Shown in pieces: positions 1 to 5,285 of a stretch of DNA of 5,285 nt. A program made the position numbers and the translations under genes. This DNA is from Verrucomicrobiales bacterium (GTDB taxonomy: Bacteria; Verrucomicrobiota; Verrucomicrobiia; Verrucomicrobiales; DEV007), in contig NYVP01000125.1 of assembly GCA_002684575.1 (NCBI GenBank), positions 1 to 5,285 of the forward strand, in the 5' to 3' direction. The notes under the pieces are model-generated. The model worked only from the letters and a program-made list of their open reading frames with translations, did not search any database and was not told the origin of the DNA. How positions within the stretch are numbered: the first letter of the stretch is position 1; each line of letters opens with the position of its first letter.

Positions 1-161
1 TCCATAAATAGCATAATGACAGCTTTTGCTTTTGCGTCATGCATTGGCTTTTTGGGAGCTAAAGGGCCCCGATTGTCTTTTGCCAACAGGTCAGTCATTG
101 CCAGTGCTCCGAGAGAGGAGCCAAGACCAAAGATGTGCTCTCGACGATTTTGATATAGCAT
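1..161 (-). CDS. DUF1501 family protein, N-terminal part (cut by window edge)
   Basis: Only the first 53 codons are inside the window; the gene continues past the left edge. The ATG at 161-159 is the start because the frame has a TAG two codons upstream. The N-terminus has an Arg-Arg pair (residues 6-7, QNRREHIF) followed by a small, hydrophobic stretch, GLGSSLGALAM, ending near LLAKD; this resembles the twin-arginine export signals usual in DUF1501 proteins. It continues with LAPKKPMHDAKAKAVIMLFM, which matches the family block that leads into the conserved GGPSH region (just outside the window). DUF1501 proteins are related in fold to sulfatases and alkaline phosphatases, and their substrate is generally unknown. 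The gene begins 25 bases after the PSD1-family stop codon on the same strand. That order is typical of planctomycete and verrucomicrobial genomes and suggests co-transcription and an exported partner. No good Shine-Dalgarno sequence is seen: AGGAA abuts the ATG, too close to be normal. Confidence 0.87.
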   Translation of the reverse strand, partial: MLYQNRREHIFGLGSSLGALAMTDLLAKDNRGPLAPKKPMHDAKAKAVIMLFM

Positions 162-186
162 TTCCTAAATTAATTTAATTCACCGA

Positions 187-2946
187 TTAATAAATATACA
201 TGAATTCATTTGCATTAAAAAGAAGTAAACACATGTCAGCTAATGCTCTTGTTTCAGGGCTCACATCACTAGGTTTTTTATCTGCAGTGTAATTTTCGTA
301 ATTCGGTAATATTTCTTCGTATTCAAAAGGTTTCCCACTTAACTCTTCAACAAGAGATCGGACAATACTCACAGGATATTGTTTTTTCGTGGGATGATGA
401 GCCTTGTGGTATTGATGCATTTCATGAATGTAATTTTGTAATTTTTTTGATTCATTTTTATTTGGAACTCGACCGAAAGTGAGTTGTATAGCCCTTTTAA
501 CTTTGAGCTCTGTAGTATCGGCTTCTTTTTGAATTCTTAAAGCCAAGGCGATTGACCGATCACTCATTGTTTCGCTATTCATTAAAGTAAATGCCTGAGG
601 CGTTGCAGTGCTAGTTACTCTTTTTTCACATGAGTCATTAGGATTAGGCTGATTAAAAATTTCAAGGAATGGATTTGGTTGTCCTCTCACTCTGTAAGCG
701 TAAATAGTTCTTCTATTTCTTTCCTTGGGGGTTCTTGATGGTTGATAAGCAGGCGCCAGAGAGAACTGAATCATTCGTGGTTCAAGGGCTACCTCCATAT
801 TAATTTCAGGCATAACAGGTAATCCCCCAATTTCGGTGTTCAGTTCACCGCTAATCTTAAGAATGCTATCTCTAATTTCCTCTGAGGTAAGTCTTCTAGG
901 AGTAAAATAAGAAAGATAATGATTATTAGGATCTTTGTTTTTGATTATCTCTTTTTGAGGGTTGAAATAGCTCTGCCTGTAAGTATTCGAAAGCATTATC
1001 AATTTATGAATCCTCTTAATTTTCCAATTATTTTTAACGAAATCAGACGCTAACCAATCCAATAACTCAGGATGTGTCGGTTTTTGACCTTTGGCTCCAA
1101 AATTGTTTGGATTTCCAGCTATAGCTTTCCCAAAATGATATTGCCAGATTCTATTGACTATAGATCTTGATGTAAGTGGATTCTCTGGATTTGTAATCCA
1201 TTTAGCTACTGCGAGCCTTCTGCCTGTGAGTTTGTCTTCTATAAGATGAGGTTCTTTGGAGTTGCTATTTGTATTGATGCCAACTGCGCTCAGAACTCCA
1301 GGTTTGACCCTGTCACCAAGTGCATTTAATGAGCCTCCAAGATAAATGTGACTTGTGGGTTTCCATTTCTCATTATTCAGTTTCCGCATTCTTAGTTTTC
1401 TGGCATTCATCAGATTTCCACTAGGGTCTTCTCCGTTGTAAACGCTTTGAGTAAGAGGTGAATACCTTTCAAGTCGTCTTTGCCAAATCCAAGAATCTTG
1501 CTCCCTAACTTTTAATCGTCCTTGTTCAATATGATTTAAACCGACGTGCCTTGGGGGCTTTTTGTGATCAGGAAGGTTTTTTCTTTTGGAATGAGAAATA
1601 TATTCTAGTCCTTTAGACCTAAACCATTTTTTTGCAGCATTTTCTCTTTTCGTGGTGAGGATTTCGACCTTACTTTCTGCGAAATTTAATAGTTTAGTCA
1701 GTTGTTGTTTTTCACTTGAGAACCGTTTTAAGTTTTCATTATCCAAAAATGGGGTGGCTCTTTCAGCCATTTGTGTTCCAGCAAATGCTGAATACATTTG
1801 ATAGTAATCCCGAGTAGGAAGTGGATCAGATTTATGGTCATGACACTTAAAGCATCGCATAGTAATGCTCAAGAATGTTTGGCCTACAGAATTTATGACG
1901 TCGTCTAAATATATTTGTCTGGCTTCTGGAACCTTTATCATTGCAGGATCCCATGGCCCCATCCGCAAAAATCCTGTAGCTATTAGTTGTTCATGGTTTT
2001 TTTTACCTTTTGGGCTGTTATCCCACAATTCATCTCCGGCAATTTGTTCCACTACAAACGTATCATACGATTTGTCGTTATTAAAAGACCTTATGACGTA
2101 ATCCCTGTACCTCCACGCATTAGATCTTTCGTAATCGTTAGAATATCCACCAGTGTCTGAGTACCTAACAACATCCAACCAGTGTTGGCCCCACCTTTCG
2201 CCATAGTGTGGACTATTTAAAAGTTTTGTTACTAAATTATTCCATGCAATTTCTTTATCTTTTTCCCAATCTAGTCTGAACTTATAAATTTCATAGGGAG
2301 TGGGAGGTAAGCCGATGAGATCATAATATGCCCTCTTGATCAAAGTTCGGAAATCTGCGGGTGGAGCGGGGCTCAATTCTATTTTTTTTAACTTCTCACC
2401 AATAAATGCATCTATCGGATTATCGTATCCTTCGGGAATTTTGATATTCTTTAGTTTTTCAAAGGCCCAAATATCCTCTGGTTTGTATCTGCGGAACGTC
2501 CAATCCTCGGACAATCCCCCGCTTGTATTAACAATCACTCCTTCATTCGTAATTTTTTTTGAACGCTCCTTTTCAATATATGATTTTCGAGTTTTTTCAT
2601 CTGGCCATTGAGCGCCTGTTTTTATCCACTGGTACAAAGTTTTAATCTGTGCATCGGTGAGTTTATCATTTTCTTTTGGAGGCATTGCTTTCCATTCACT
2701 CTCTTGATGTCCTGATACGGACAGAAAAAGGGGGCTTGAATCAGGTTTTTTCGGAGCAACGGATGGTTCGCCACTATCACCTCCCCGCATCAAATCATTT
2801 AATGATGTTAAATTTAATCCCCCTTTAATTTTGTTATCTGCTCCATGGCAGGAAAAGCATTTGCTACTTAAAATTGCACGAACCTTTAGAGAAAAAAGTT
2901 TCTCACTTAATGCCTTCTCCTTAGAAGATATGGATTCATGGCTATA
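187..2946 (-). CDS. PSCyt1-PSCyt2(DUF1549)-PSD1(DUF1553) cytochrome-like protein, no normal start codon
   Basis: This is a large, probably exported protein with two c-type haem motifs. Numbering takes the upstream GTG (2997) as residue 1 and an in-frame TAG as position 17, giving 936 positions, a normal family length. Order: (1) PSCyt1-type haem domain, about 30-130, with CFSCH at 47-51, the KGGL and RGGDSG blocks, and AMPP (M105) as the likely distal haem ligand; (2) PSCyt2/DUF1549, about 190-410, with GLPPT at 229-233, HYGERW at 264-269 and a second haem motif, CFKCHDHK, from C382; (3) a Lys/Arg-rich linker, about 418-590; (4) PSD1/DUF1553, about 592-850, with the NPLTSR-VNRIWQYHFG block and SNTYRQS; the C-terminus ends in the family-like NANEFMYIY. 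The frame from 2946 contains no ATG, GTG or TTG until TTG 2793/ATG 2790, and starting there would delete the CFSCH haem site. The real start is therefore upstream, or the gene is damaged. Domain identity is sure; biochemical function is unknown, although relatives often accompany sulfatase or polysaccharide-use genes. Confidence 0.93.
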   Translation of the reverse strand, partial: YSHESISSKEKALSEKLFSLKVRAILSSKCFSCHGADNKIKGGLNLTSLNDLMRGGDSGEPSVAPKKPDSSPLFLSVSGHQESEWKAMPPKENDKLTDAQIKTLYQWIKTGAQWPDEKTRKSYIEKERSKKITNEGVIVNTSGGLSEDWTFRRYKPEDIWAFEKLKNIKIPEGYDNPIDAFIGEKLKKIELSPAPPADFRTLIKRAYYDLIGLPPTPYEIYKFRLDWEKDKEIAWNNLVTKLLNSPHYGERWGQHWLDVVRYSDTGGYSNDYERSNAWRYRDYVIRSFNNDKSYDTFVVEQIAGDELWDNSPKGKKNHEQLIATGFLRMGPWDPAMIKVPEARQIYLDDVINSVGQTFLSITMRCFKCHDHKSDPLPTRDYYQMYSAFAGTQMAERATPFLDNENLKRFSSEKQQLTKLLNFAESKVEILTTKRENAAKKWFRSKGLEYISHSKRKNLPDHKKPPRHVGLNHIEQGRLKVREQDSWIWQRRLERYSPLTQSVYNGEDPSGNLMNARKLRMRKLNNEKWKPTSHIYLGGSLNALGDRVKPGVLSAVGINTNSNSKEPHLIEDKLTGRRLAVAKWITNPENPLTSRSIVNRIWQYHFGKAIAGNPNNFGAKGQKPTHPELLDWLASDFVKNNWKIKRIHKLIMLSNTYRQSYFNPQKEIIKNKDPNNHYLSYFTPRRLTSEEIRDSILKISGELNTEIGGLPVMPEINMEVALEPRMIQFSLAPAYQPSRTPKERNRRTIYAYRVRGQPNPFLEIFNQPNPNDSCEKRVTSTATPQAFTLMNSETMSDRSIALALRIQKEADTTELKVKRAIQLTFGRVPNKNESKKLQNYIHEMHQYHKAHHPTKKQYPVSIVRSLVEELSGKPFEYEEILPNYENYTADKKPSDVSPETRALADMCLLLFNANEFMYIY

Positions 2947-2997
2947 CTAATGCGATGTAAGGATTGATAGAGCAATTGTAAGCTTGAGCGGGTTCAC
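2947..2997 (-). other. Signal-peptide-like 5' segment of the PSD1-family gene, ending in an in-frame TAG
   Basis: In the same frame as the haem domain, GTG at 2997-2995 opens 16 codons reading MNPLKLTIALSILTSH (GTG taken as Met), followed by TAG at 2949-2947 and then YSHESISSK. The segment has the shape of a Sec signal peptide: one Lys near the start, a ten-residue hydrophobic core (LTIALSILTS), then a polar region. The family needs an export signal in just this place, some 30 residues before CFSCH. A TAA lies directly upstream of the GTG, so this is the only possible start in the frame. No Shine-Dalgarno sequence is visible. The alternative is that this is a chance hydrophobic reading of non-coding DNA. 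Confidence 0.5.
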
Positions 2998-3009
2998 TTA
3001 ATGAACCCG
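2989..3009. repeat. Perfect 8-bp inverted repeat (hairpin) over the candidate GTG start
   Basis: CGGGTTCA at 2989-2996 and TGAACCCG at 3002-3009 are exact inverted copies around a 5-base loop. On the minus strand the candidate GTG of the PSD1-family gene uses the last loop base and the first stem bases. No run of T follows the stem on either strand, so it is a poor intrinsic terminator. It could fold in the PSD1 leader RNA and hide the start codon, be a protein-binding site, or be a remnant of a terminator for the MarR gene. Confidence 0.55.
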
Positions 3010-3027
3010 TAATTAAAACTCTACAGC

Positions 3028-3056
3028 AAAATAATCAACCTTTGAAAGGTTATTAT
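3028..3056 (-). terminator. Candidate intrinsic terminator after the MarR gene
   Basis: On the minus strand, starting two bases after the MarR stop codon, ATAATAACCT (3056-3047) pairs with AGGTT and ATTAT (3041-3031) across the loop TTCAA, with one bulged G at 3036. Three further T follow, within ATTATTTTG. The stem is A+T-rich and the T-tract short, so it would be weak, but the position is exactly where a terminator for the upstream gene would be expected. The stem is nearly symmetrical and has A residues on its other side, so it might also work on plus-strand transcripts. Confidence 0.4.
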
Positions 3057-3058
3057 AA

Positions 3059-3532
3059 TCAAGTTATATCCAATGAGGATTTGGATTTGAGTGAGTTGGT
3101 AATTTTTAAAATCAATTTTATAAAATCATCTTTTTCACTGGTGCTGAGGTTTGAAGTTAAAACTTGATCAGCTTCCTCTCTTGCCTTGAATATTCTTGGC
3201 ATAATTTGGTTTTCACCGAATGGTGTAAGCTGAATTTTTCTAGCCCGACCGTCCTCAGTACTTTTTATTCTTTCAATAACTCCGATAGCTTCACCCCTAT
3301 CAATTAAGTTGCTGAGTGTTGGGTAAGGTAAACCTGTTTCGATAACAAGCTCCTTGAGAATAAGAGAACCATTTTCATTTAGGCAAATAAGTAAAGCCAT
3401 CATTTGGTCAAAATATTCTTCGCTCAAACCATTGGAAAGCAAGACTTTGCGTGTTAATGGTCTAAAGTGATTGTTACACAATGAAAAATTGTACGTAAAA
3501 TCAGGTTTTTGCTCTTCTGAAGCAATGTGCAT
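3059..3532 (-). CDS. MarR-family winged-helix transcriptional regulator
   Basis: This 157-residue protein has the usual MarR length. Residues about 40-107 hold the winged helix: EYFDQMMALLICLNENG (first helices), a helix-turn-helix at about 58-85 with the recognition-helix block PYPTLSNLIDRG at 69-80, then GVIERIKSTEDGRARKIQLT as the beta-wing, with the conserved D94-G-R96 wing motif and LTPFGE at 102-107. The N- and C-terminal helices would form the dimer interface. Two cysteines (C19, C50) are present, but no known redox-sensing arrangement is evident. The ATG at 3532 is chosen because a TAG lies two codons upstream. It follows the dehydrogenase gene by 49 bases on the same strand and probably belongs to its transcription unit, so the likely target is its own cluster or the dehydrogenase substrate pathway. 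The ligand cannot be told from sequence. No clear Shine-Dalgarno sequence is seen. Confidence 0.92.
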   Translation of the reverse strand: MHIASEEQKPDFTYNFSLCNNHFRPLTRKVLLSNGLSEEYFDQMMALLICLNENGSLILKELVIETGLPYPTLSNLIDRGEAIGVIERIKSTEDGRARKIQLTPFGENQIMPRIFKAREEADQVLTSNLSTSEKDDFIKLILKITNSLKSKSSLDIT

Positions 3533-3581
3533 ATACTAAAAACGCTTTTCTTGCCATTGGGGATTCAAATTTACATCAAAT

Positions 3582-4304
3582 TCATATTTTTTGATTGGAA
3601 GGCCGCATCATTACGTCTCCGATTTCAACGTGATTTGGTGTTTCTAGAATGTGAATTAAGGTTTTAGCAATGTCTTGAGGCTTAAGCATTTCGATATCTT
3701 GACGAAGTGCCCTAAATGTTTCCTCATCCCCTCTAAAATAATTTTCCAGTAGTGGCGTATCAACAAATCCTGGAGAAATCATAGCCACTCTTGTTTTATT
3801 TCCTTTTGATTTTAATTCGTGTCTGAGGGCTTCAGTAATTGCTCTTACTGCAAATTTTGTTGCAGCATAGAAACCTCCGCTTGGAGGAACGCGATGTCCG
3901 GACATACTGGAAATATTAACAATTTGGCCGCCATTTTTGGAATCAAATTTCTTAAGTGCAAGTTGGCAGCAATGGGTCAAGGCAAGAACATTGACACTTA
4001 ATAAGCTTTCGAAGGCTTCAATCTTTCCGTCAATTATGGATGCTTTTGGAGCCACTCCTGCATTATTTACTAGAATATCAATCGAGCCATCAATACTCTC
4101 AAATAGATTAATTATATCTTCTGATACGTAAAGGTTAGCAGTTAGAAAAGTTCCATCTATTTCCTCTGAAAGTTCTTTTAATTTCGTTTGGTTCCTACCG
4201 GTTAAAATTACCTTGGCCCCATTAGCTGAAAGTGCTCTAGCACAGGCTTCTCCAATGCCACTAGATGCCCCAGTGACCAATGCAATTTTATTTTTTAATT
4301 TCAT
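3582..4304 (-). CDS. Classical short-chain dehydrogenase/reductase, YdfG-like (NADP-type)
   Basis: From ATG 4304 this is a 240-residue cytosolic oxidoreductase with a Rossmann fold. Visible motifs: TGASSGIG (11-18) for cofactor binding, NNAG (80-83), active-site N105, S133 in NISSMSG, and the catalytic pair Y146-xxx-K150 (YAATK), then SPGFVDTP (177-184). R37 at the end of the second beta-strand (LTGRN) points to NADP(H) rather than NAD(H). The C-terminal block PNHVEIGDVMMRPSNQ resembles the end of YdfG-type 3-hydroxy acid/serine dehydrogenases, the nearest guess for substrate; other hydroxy-acid or ketone substrates are equally possible. The frame can be extended to a GTG at 4331, but ATG 4304 gives the normal N-terminus MKLKNKIALVTG directly before the first strand. 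With that start, the gene overlaps the last 17 bases of the DUF1028 gene, suggesting translational coupling. The usual acidic residue after the third strand is N57 (TANLYV) here. Confidence 0.93.
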   Translation of the reverse strand: MKLKNKIALVTGASSGIGEACARALSANGAKVILTGRNQTKLKELSEEIDGTFLTANLYVSEDIINLFESIDGSIDILVNNAGVAPKASIIDGKIEAFESLLSVNVLALTHCCQLALKKFDSKNGGQIVNISSMSGHRVPPSGGFYAATKFAVRAITEALRHELKSKGNKTRVAMISPGFVDTPLLENYFRGDEETFRALRQDIEMLKPQDIAKTLIHILETPNHVEIGDVMMRPSNQKI

Positions 4305-5016
4305 ATTTTTCGGGTCTTGGAAATAGTTCACAATGTTTTAAGTAGACTCTATGAAGTTCTTTGATTGGAGAGTTGCTCTCATCCACTCGTAAATCTCTAA
4401 ATTTATCGTTATTACCTCCGTATCCCCAGCCTTCTTTTACTATGAGTAGTGATGCTGATTGCATACCTCTCTTGTCTCCTCCTTGCTCTTGTCCAGCTTT
4501 AAGAGCGGAAATTAATCTTTCTGCTAAAGGTGCTTTTCCATAGCTGCTTTCAAATGTTTTTGCCATTGCCTCAACAACCTTTTTGCTCTCAAGAATATTC
4601 CCCTGTACAGTATAATTTTCCCCGCTCTTTCCCCCTGCCCAATTGAAACATTTATTACCTGTAAAGTTAAATGCCTTCCCATTTGCTGAAAGTATTCCTA
4701 CCTGCCGTAAATTTTTTTTCGGATCTTTTCTTGTAAGTGATTTAACCACCTCTTCTGGATTTTTTCCCATTTCTAATAATCTTAACCCCTCCTTGCCGTA
4801 GGTGACATTTGCAAATGATTGAGTTGCAACGGCTCCAACATTAGCCTTCGCCCATGGTACGACTGCGCCGACTGCCACGATTTTGCTTTGTACGGCAACT
4901 CCAATTTCCCCAGTATCAGGGTCAATGGCCGCAATAGAAAATGTCGCAATGGGAGCCGGAGTTTCTTTAGTTTCGGCGAAGAGTGATAACAAAATCGAGG
5001 TTAAGAATAAGTTCAT
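4288..5016 (-). CDS. DUF1028 family protein (Ntn-hydrolase-like), with signal peptide
   Basis: This 242-residue protein belongs to DUF1028. Diagnostic blocks are TFSIAAIDPDTGEIGVAVQS (25-44), VGAVVPWAKANVGAVATQS (49-67), the NFTGNKCFNWAG region (117-128), QGNIL (138-142), the LAERLISALKAGQEQGGDKRG segment (165-184) with MQSASLLIV, and DLRVDES (208-214). The family is structurally linked to Ntn (N-terminal nucleophile) hydrolases, but no reaction is established; a role in peptide or cell-wall amide hydrolysis is inference. The first 14 residues, MNLFLTSILLSLFA, form a short hydrophobic export signal, unlike the many cytosolic members that begin close to TFSI, so this copy is probably periplasmic or secreted. 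ATG 5016 is the start because it alone supplies this signal peptide. It is the first gene of the DUF1028-dehydrogenase-MarR unit and diverges from aroC. Confidence 0.91.
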   Translation of the reverse strand: MNLFLTSILLSLFAETKETPAPIATFSIAAIDPDTGEIGVAVQSKIVAVGAVVPWAKANVGAVATQSFANVTYGKEGLRLLEMGKNPEEVVKSLTRKDPKKNLRQVGILSANGKAFNFTGNKCFNWAGGKSGENYTVQGNILESKKVVEAMAKTFESSYGKAPLAERLISALKAGQEQGGDKRGMQSASLLIVKEGWGYGGNNDKFRDLRVDESNSPIKELHRVYLKHCELFPRPEKYEIKK

Positions 5017-5024
5017 TGTATTTG

Positions 5025-5053
5025 ATTATATAGACTTAAATTTATTAATTTGA
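5025..5053 (-). promoter_or_regulatory. Candidate promoter of the DUF1028-dehydrogenase-MarR unit
   Basis: A perfect TATAAT lies on the minus strand at 5030-5025. At a 17-base spacing upstream is TCAAAT (5053-5048), a poor -35 box. Only 8 bases separate the -10 box from the DUF1028 ATG at 5016, so transcription would begin at or within a base or two of the start codon, giving a leaderless or nearly leaderless mRNA. The absence of any Shine-Dalgarno sequence fits this. Confidence 0.45.
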
Positions 5054-5073
5054 ATGTATCCAAAAGTAATTAT

Positions 5074-5102
5074 TTGGAAAGCCTAGGTTAGTGGGCTATT
5101 TT
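5074..5102 (+). promoter_or_regulatory. Candidate aroC promoter
   Basis: TTGGAA (5074-5079) and TATTTT (5097-5102) are separated by 17 bases, and each matches four of six positions of the sigma-70 consensus. The -10 box ends 7 bases before the aroC ATG (5110), which again predicts a nearly leaderless transcript; no Shine-Dalgarno sequence is present. In this A+T-rich sequence matches of this quality can occur by chance. Confidence 0.35.
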
Positions 5103-5109
5103 GTATACA

Positions 5110-5285
5110 ATGCCTAATACCTTTGGTCATAATTTTAGAATCACAACCTTCGGTGAATCGCACGGAGGAGGTGTTGGGGTCGTCATTGATGGTTGCCCCC
5201 CCGGCATTGATATATCTGAAACAGATATTCAGAATGAATTAGATAGAAGAAGGCCAGGTCAAAGCGAAATTGTTACTCCCAGAAA
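5110..5285 (+). CDS. aroC: Chorismate synthase, N-terminal part (cut by window edge)
   Basis: The 58 complete codons begin [20 protein letters not shown] and continue to the [14 protein letters not shown] block. This is the conserved chorismate synthase N-terminus: the GESHG signature at 15-19 with the conserved His18, then VIDGCPPGI (25-33), and the Arg-rich RRRPGQS loop (46-52) that takes part in substrate and FMN binding. The enzyme converts 5-enolpyruvylshikimate 3-phosphate to chorismate, the last common step to aromatic amino acids, folates and quinones, and needs reduced FMN. Most of the protein (about 360 residues in the family) lies beyond the right edge. It is transcribed away from the DUF1028 gene across a 93-base intergenic region and shows no functional link to the minus-strand genes. 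The start at the ATG gives the normal family N-terminus, with no missing residues. Confidence 0.97.
   Translation, partial: MPNTFGHNFRITTFGESHGGGVGVVIDGCPPGIDISETDIQNELDRRRPGQSEIVTPR

Noticed and set aside
166..177. 12-base palindrome TAAATTAATTTA between the PSD1-family and DUF1501 genes
   Set aside because: It is made only of A and T in an A+T-rich spacer, so chance explains it; it has no G/C stem for a terminator.
1996..2003. Runs of eight T (about 1996 and 2383) as possible frameshift sites in the PSD1-family gene
   Set aside because: The reading frame and conserved domains continue unbroken across both runs, where they encode Lys-rich segments.
1865..2611. Plus-strand open frames at 1865-2101 and 2336-2611
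   Set aside because: They lie wholly opposite strongly conserved domains of the PSD1-family protein and resemble no protein family; they are antisense shadows.
187..2793. Taking TTG 2793 or ATG 2790 as the true start of the PSD1-family protein
   Set aside because: It would remove the export signal and the CFSCH haem motif, while the conserved family sequence clearly continues upstream in frame to 2946.
2910..2939. ATG at 2939 as an alternative start for the PSD1-family gene
   Set aside because: It is in another frame and stops after ten codons (MNPYLLRRRH), before joining the haem domain; it does not look like a signal peptide.
3819..4131. Overlapping plus-strand open frames at 3819-4001 and 3937-4131
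   Set aside because: Both are antisense to the dehydrogenase active-site region, have composition dictated by it, and show no recognisable domain.
4305..4331. GTG at 4331 as the start of the dehydrogenase
   Set aside because: It adds nine residues (reading NYFQDPKN after the start) that the family lacks and deepens the overlap with the DUF1028 gene; ATG 4304 gives the normal N-terminus.
4361..4543. Plus-strand open frame at 4361-4543
   Set aside because: Antisense to the conserved C-terminal half of the DUF1028 protein; no start signal or similarity seen.

Overview
The window looks like a bacterial chromosome segment from the Planctomycetota-Verrucomicrobiota group. An A+T-rich, possibly marine verrucomicrobial lineage is the best guess. 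The main reason is the pair at the left end: a PSCyt1-PSCyt2-PSD1 cytochrome-like protein followed by a DUF1501 protein, a combination that is strongly amplified in these phyla. The low G+C argues against most planctomycetes. This assignment is inference; no rRNA or other species marker is present.

Layout: five genes lie on the minus strand and one on the plus strand. Reading the minus strand from right to left, the genes are a secreted DUF1028 (Ntn-hydrolase-like) protein (4288-5016), an NADP-type short-chain dehydrogenase overlapping its end (start 4304, stop 3582), and a MarR-family regulator 49 bases further on (3059-3532). These three probably form one transcription unit that ends at an A+T-rich stem-loop just after the MarR stop. 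Next comes a second unit: the large PSD1-family protein (open frame 187-2946), then 25 bases, then the start of the DUF1501 gene (161 to beyond the left edge). On the plus strand, divergent from the DUF1028 gene, the first 58 codons of chorismate synthase (aroC) run off the right edge from 5110. No stretch longer than 300 bases lacks a gene.

The least ordinary part is the 5' end of the PSD1-family gene. The open frame covers a full first haem-binding domain (CFSCH), but it has no ATG, GTG or TTG before that domain. Upstream in the same frame is GTG followed by 15 codons that read as a signal peptide, and then a TAG stop that separates this export signal from the rest. The GTG also sits in a perfect 8-bp hairpin. 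Either the gene is broken by one nonsense change (or a sequence error), or its start is handled unusually. The other notable signal is the aroC/DUF1028 divergent region: both genes have a -10-like box placed so that the transcript would start almost at the ATG, and neither has a Shine-Dalgarno sequence.

I did not find a new defence, mobile or CRISPR-type system in this window.
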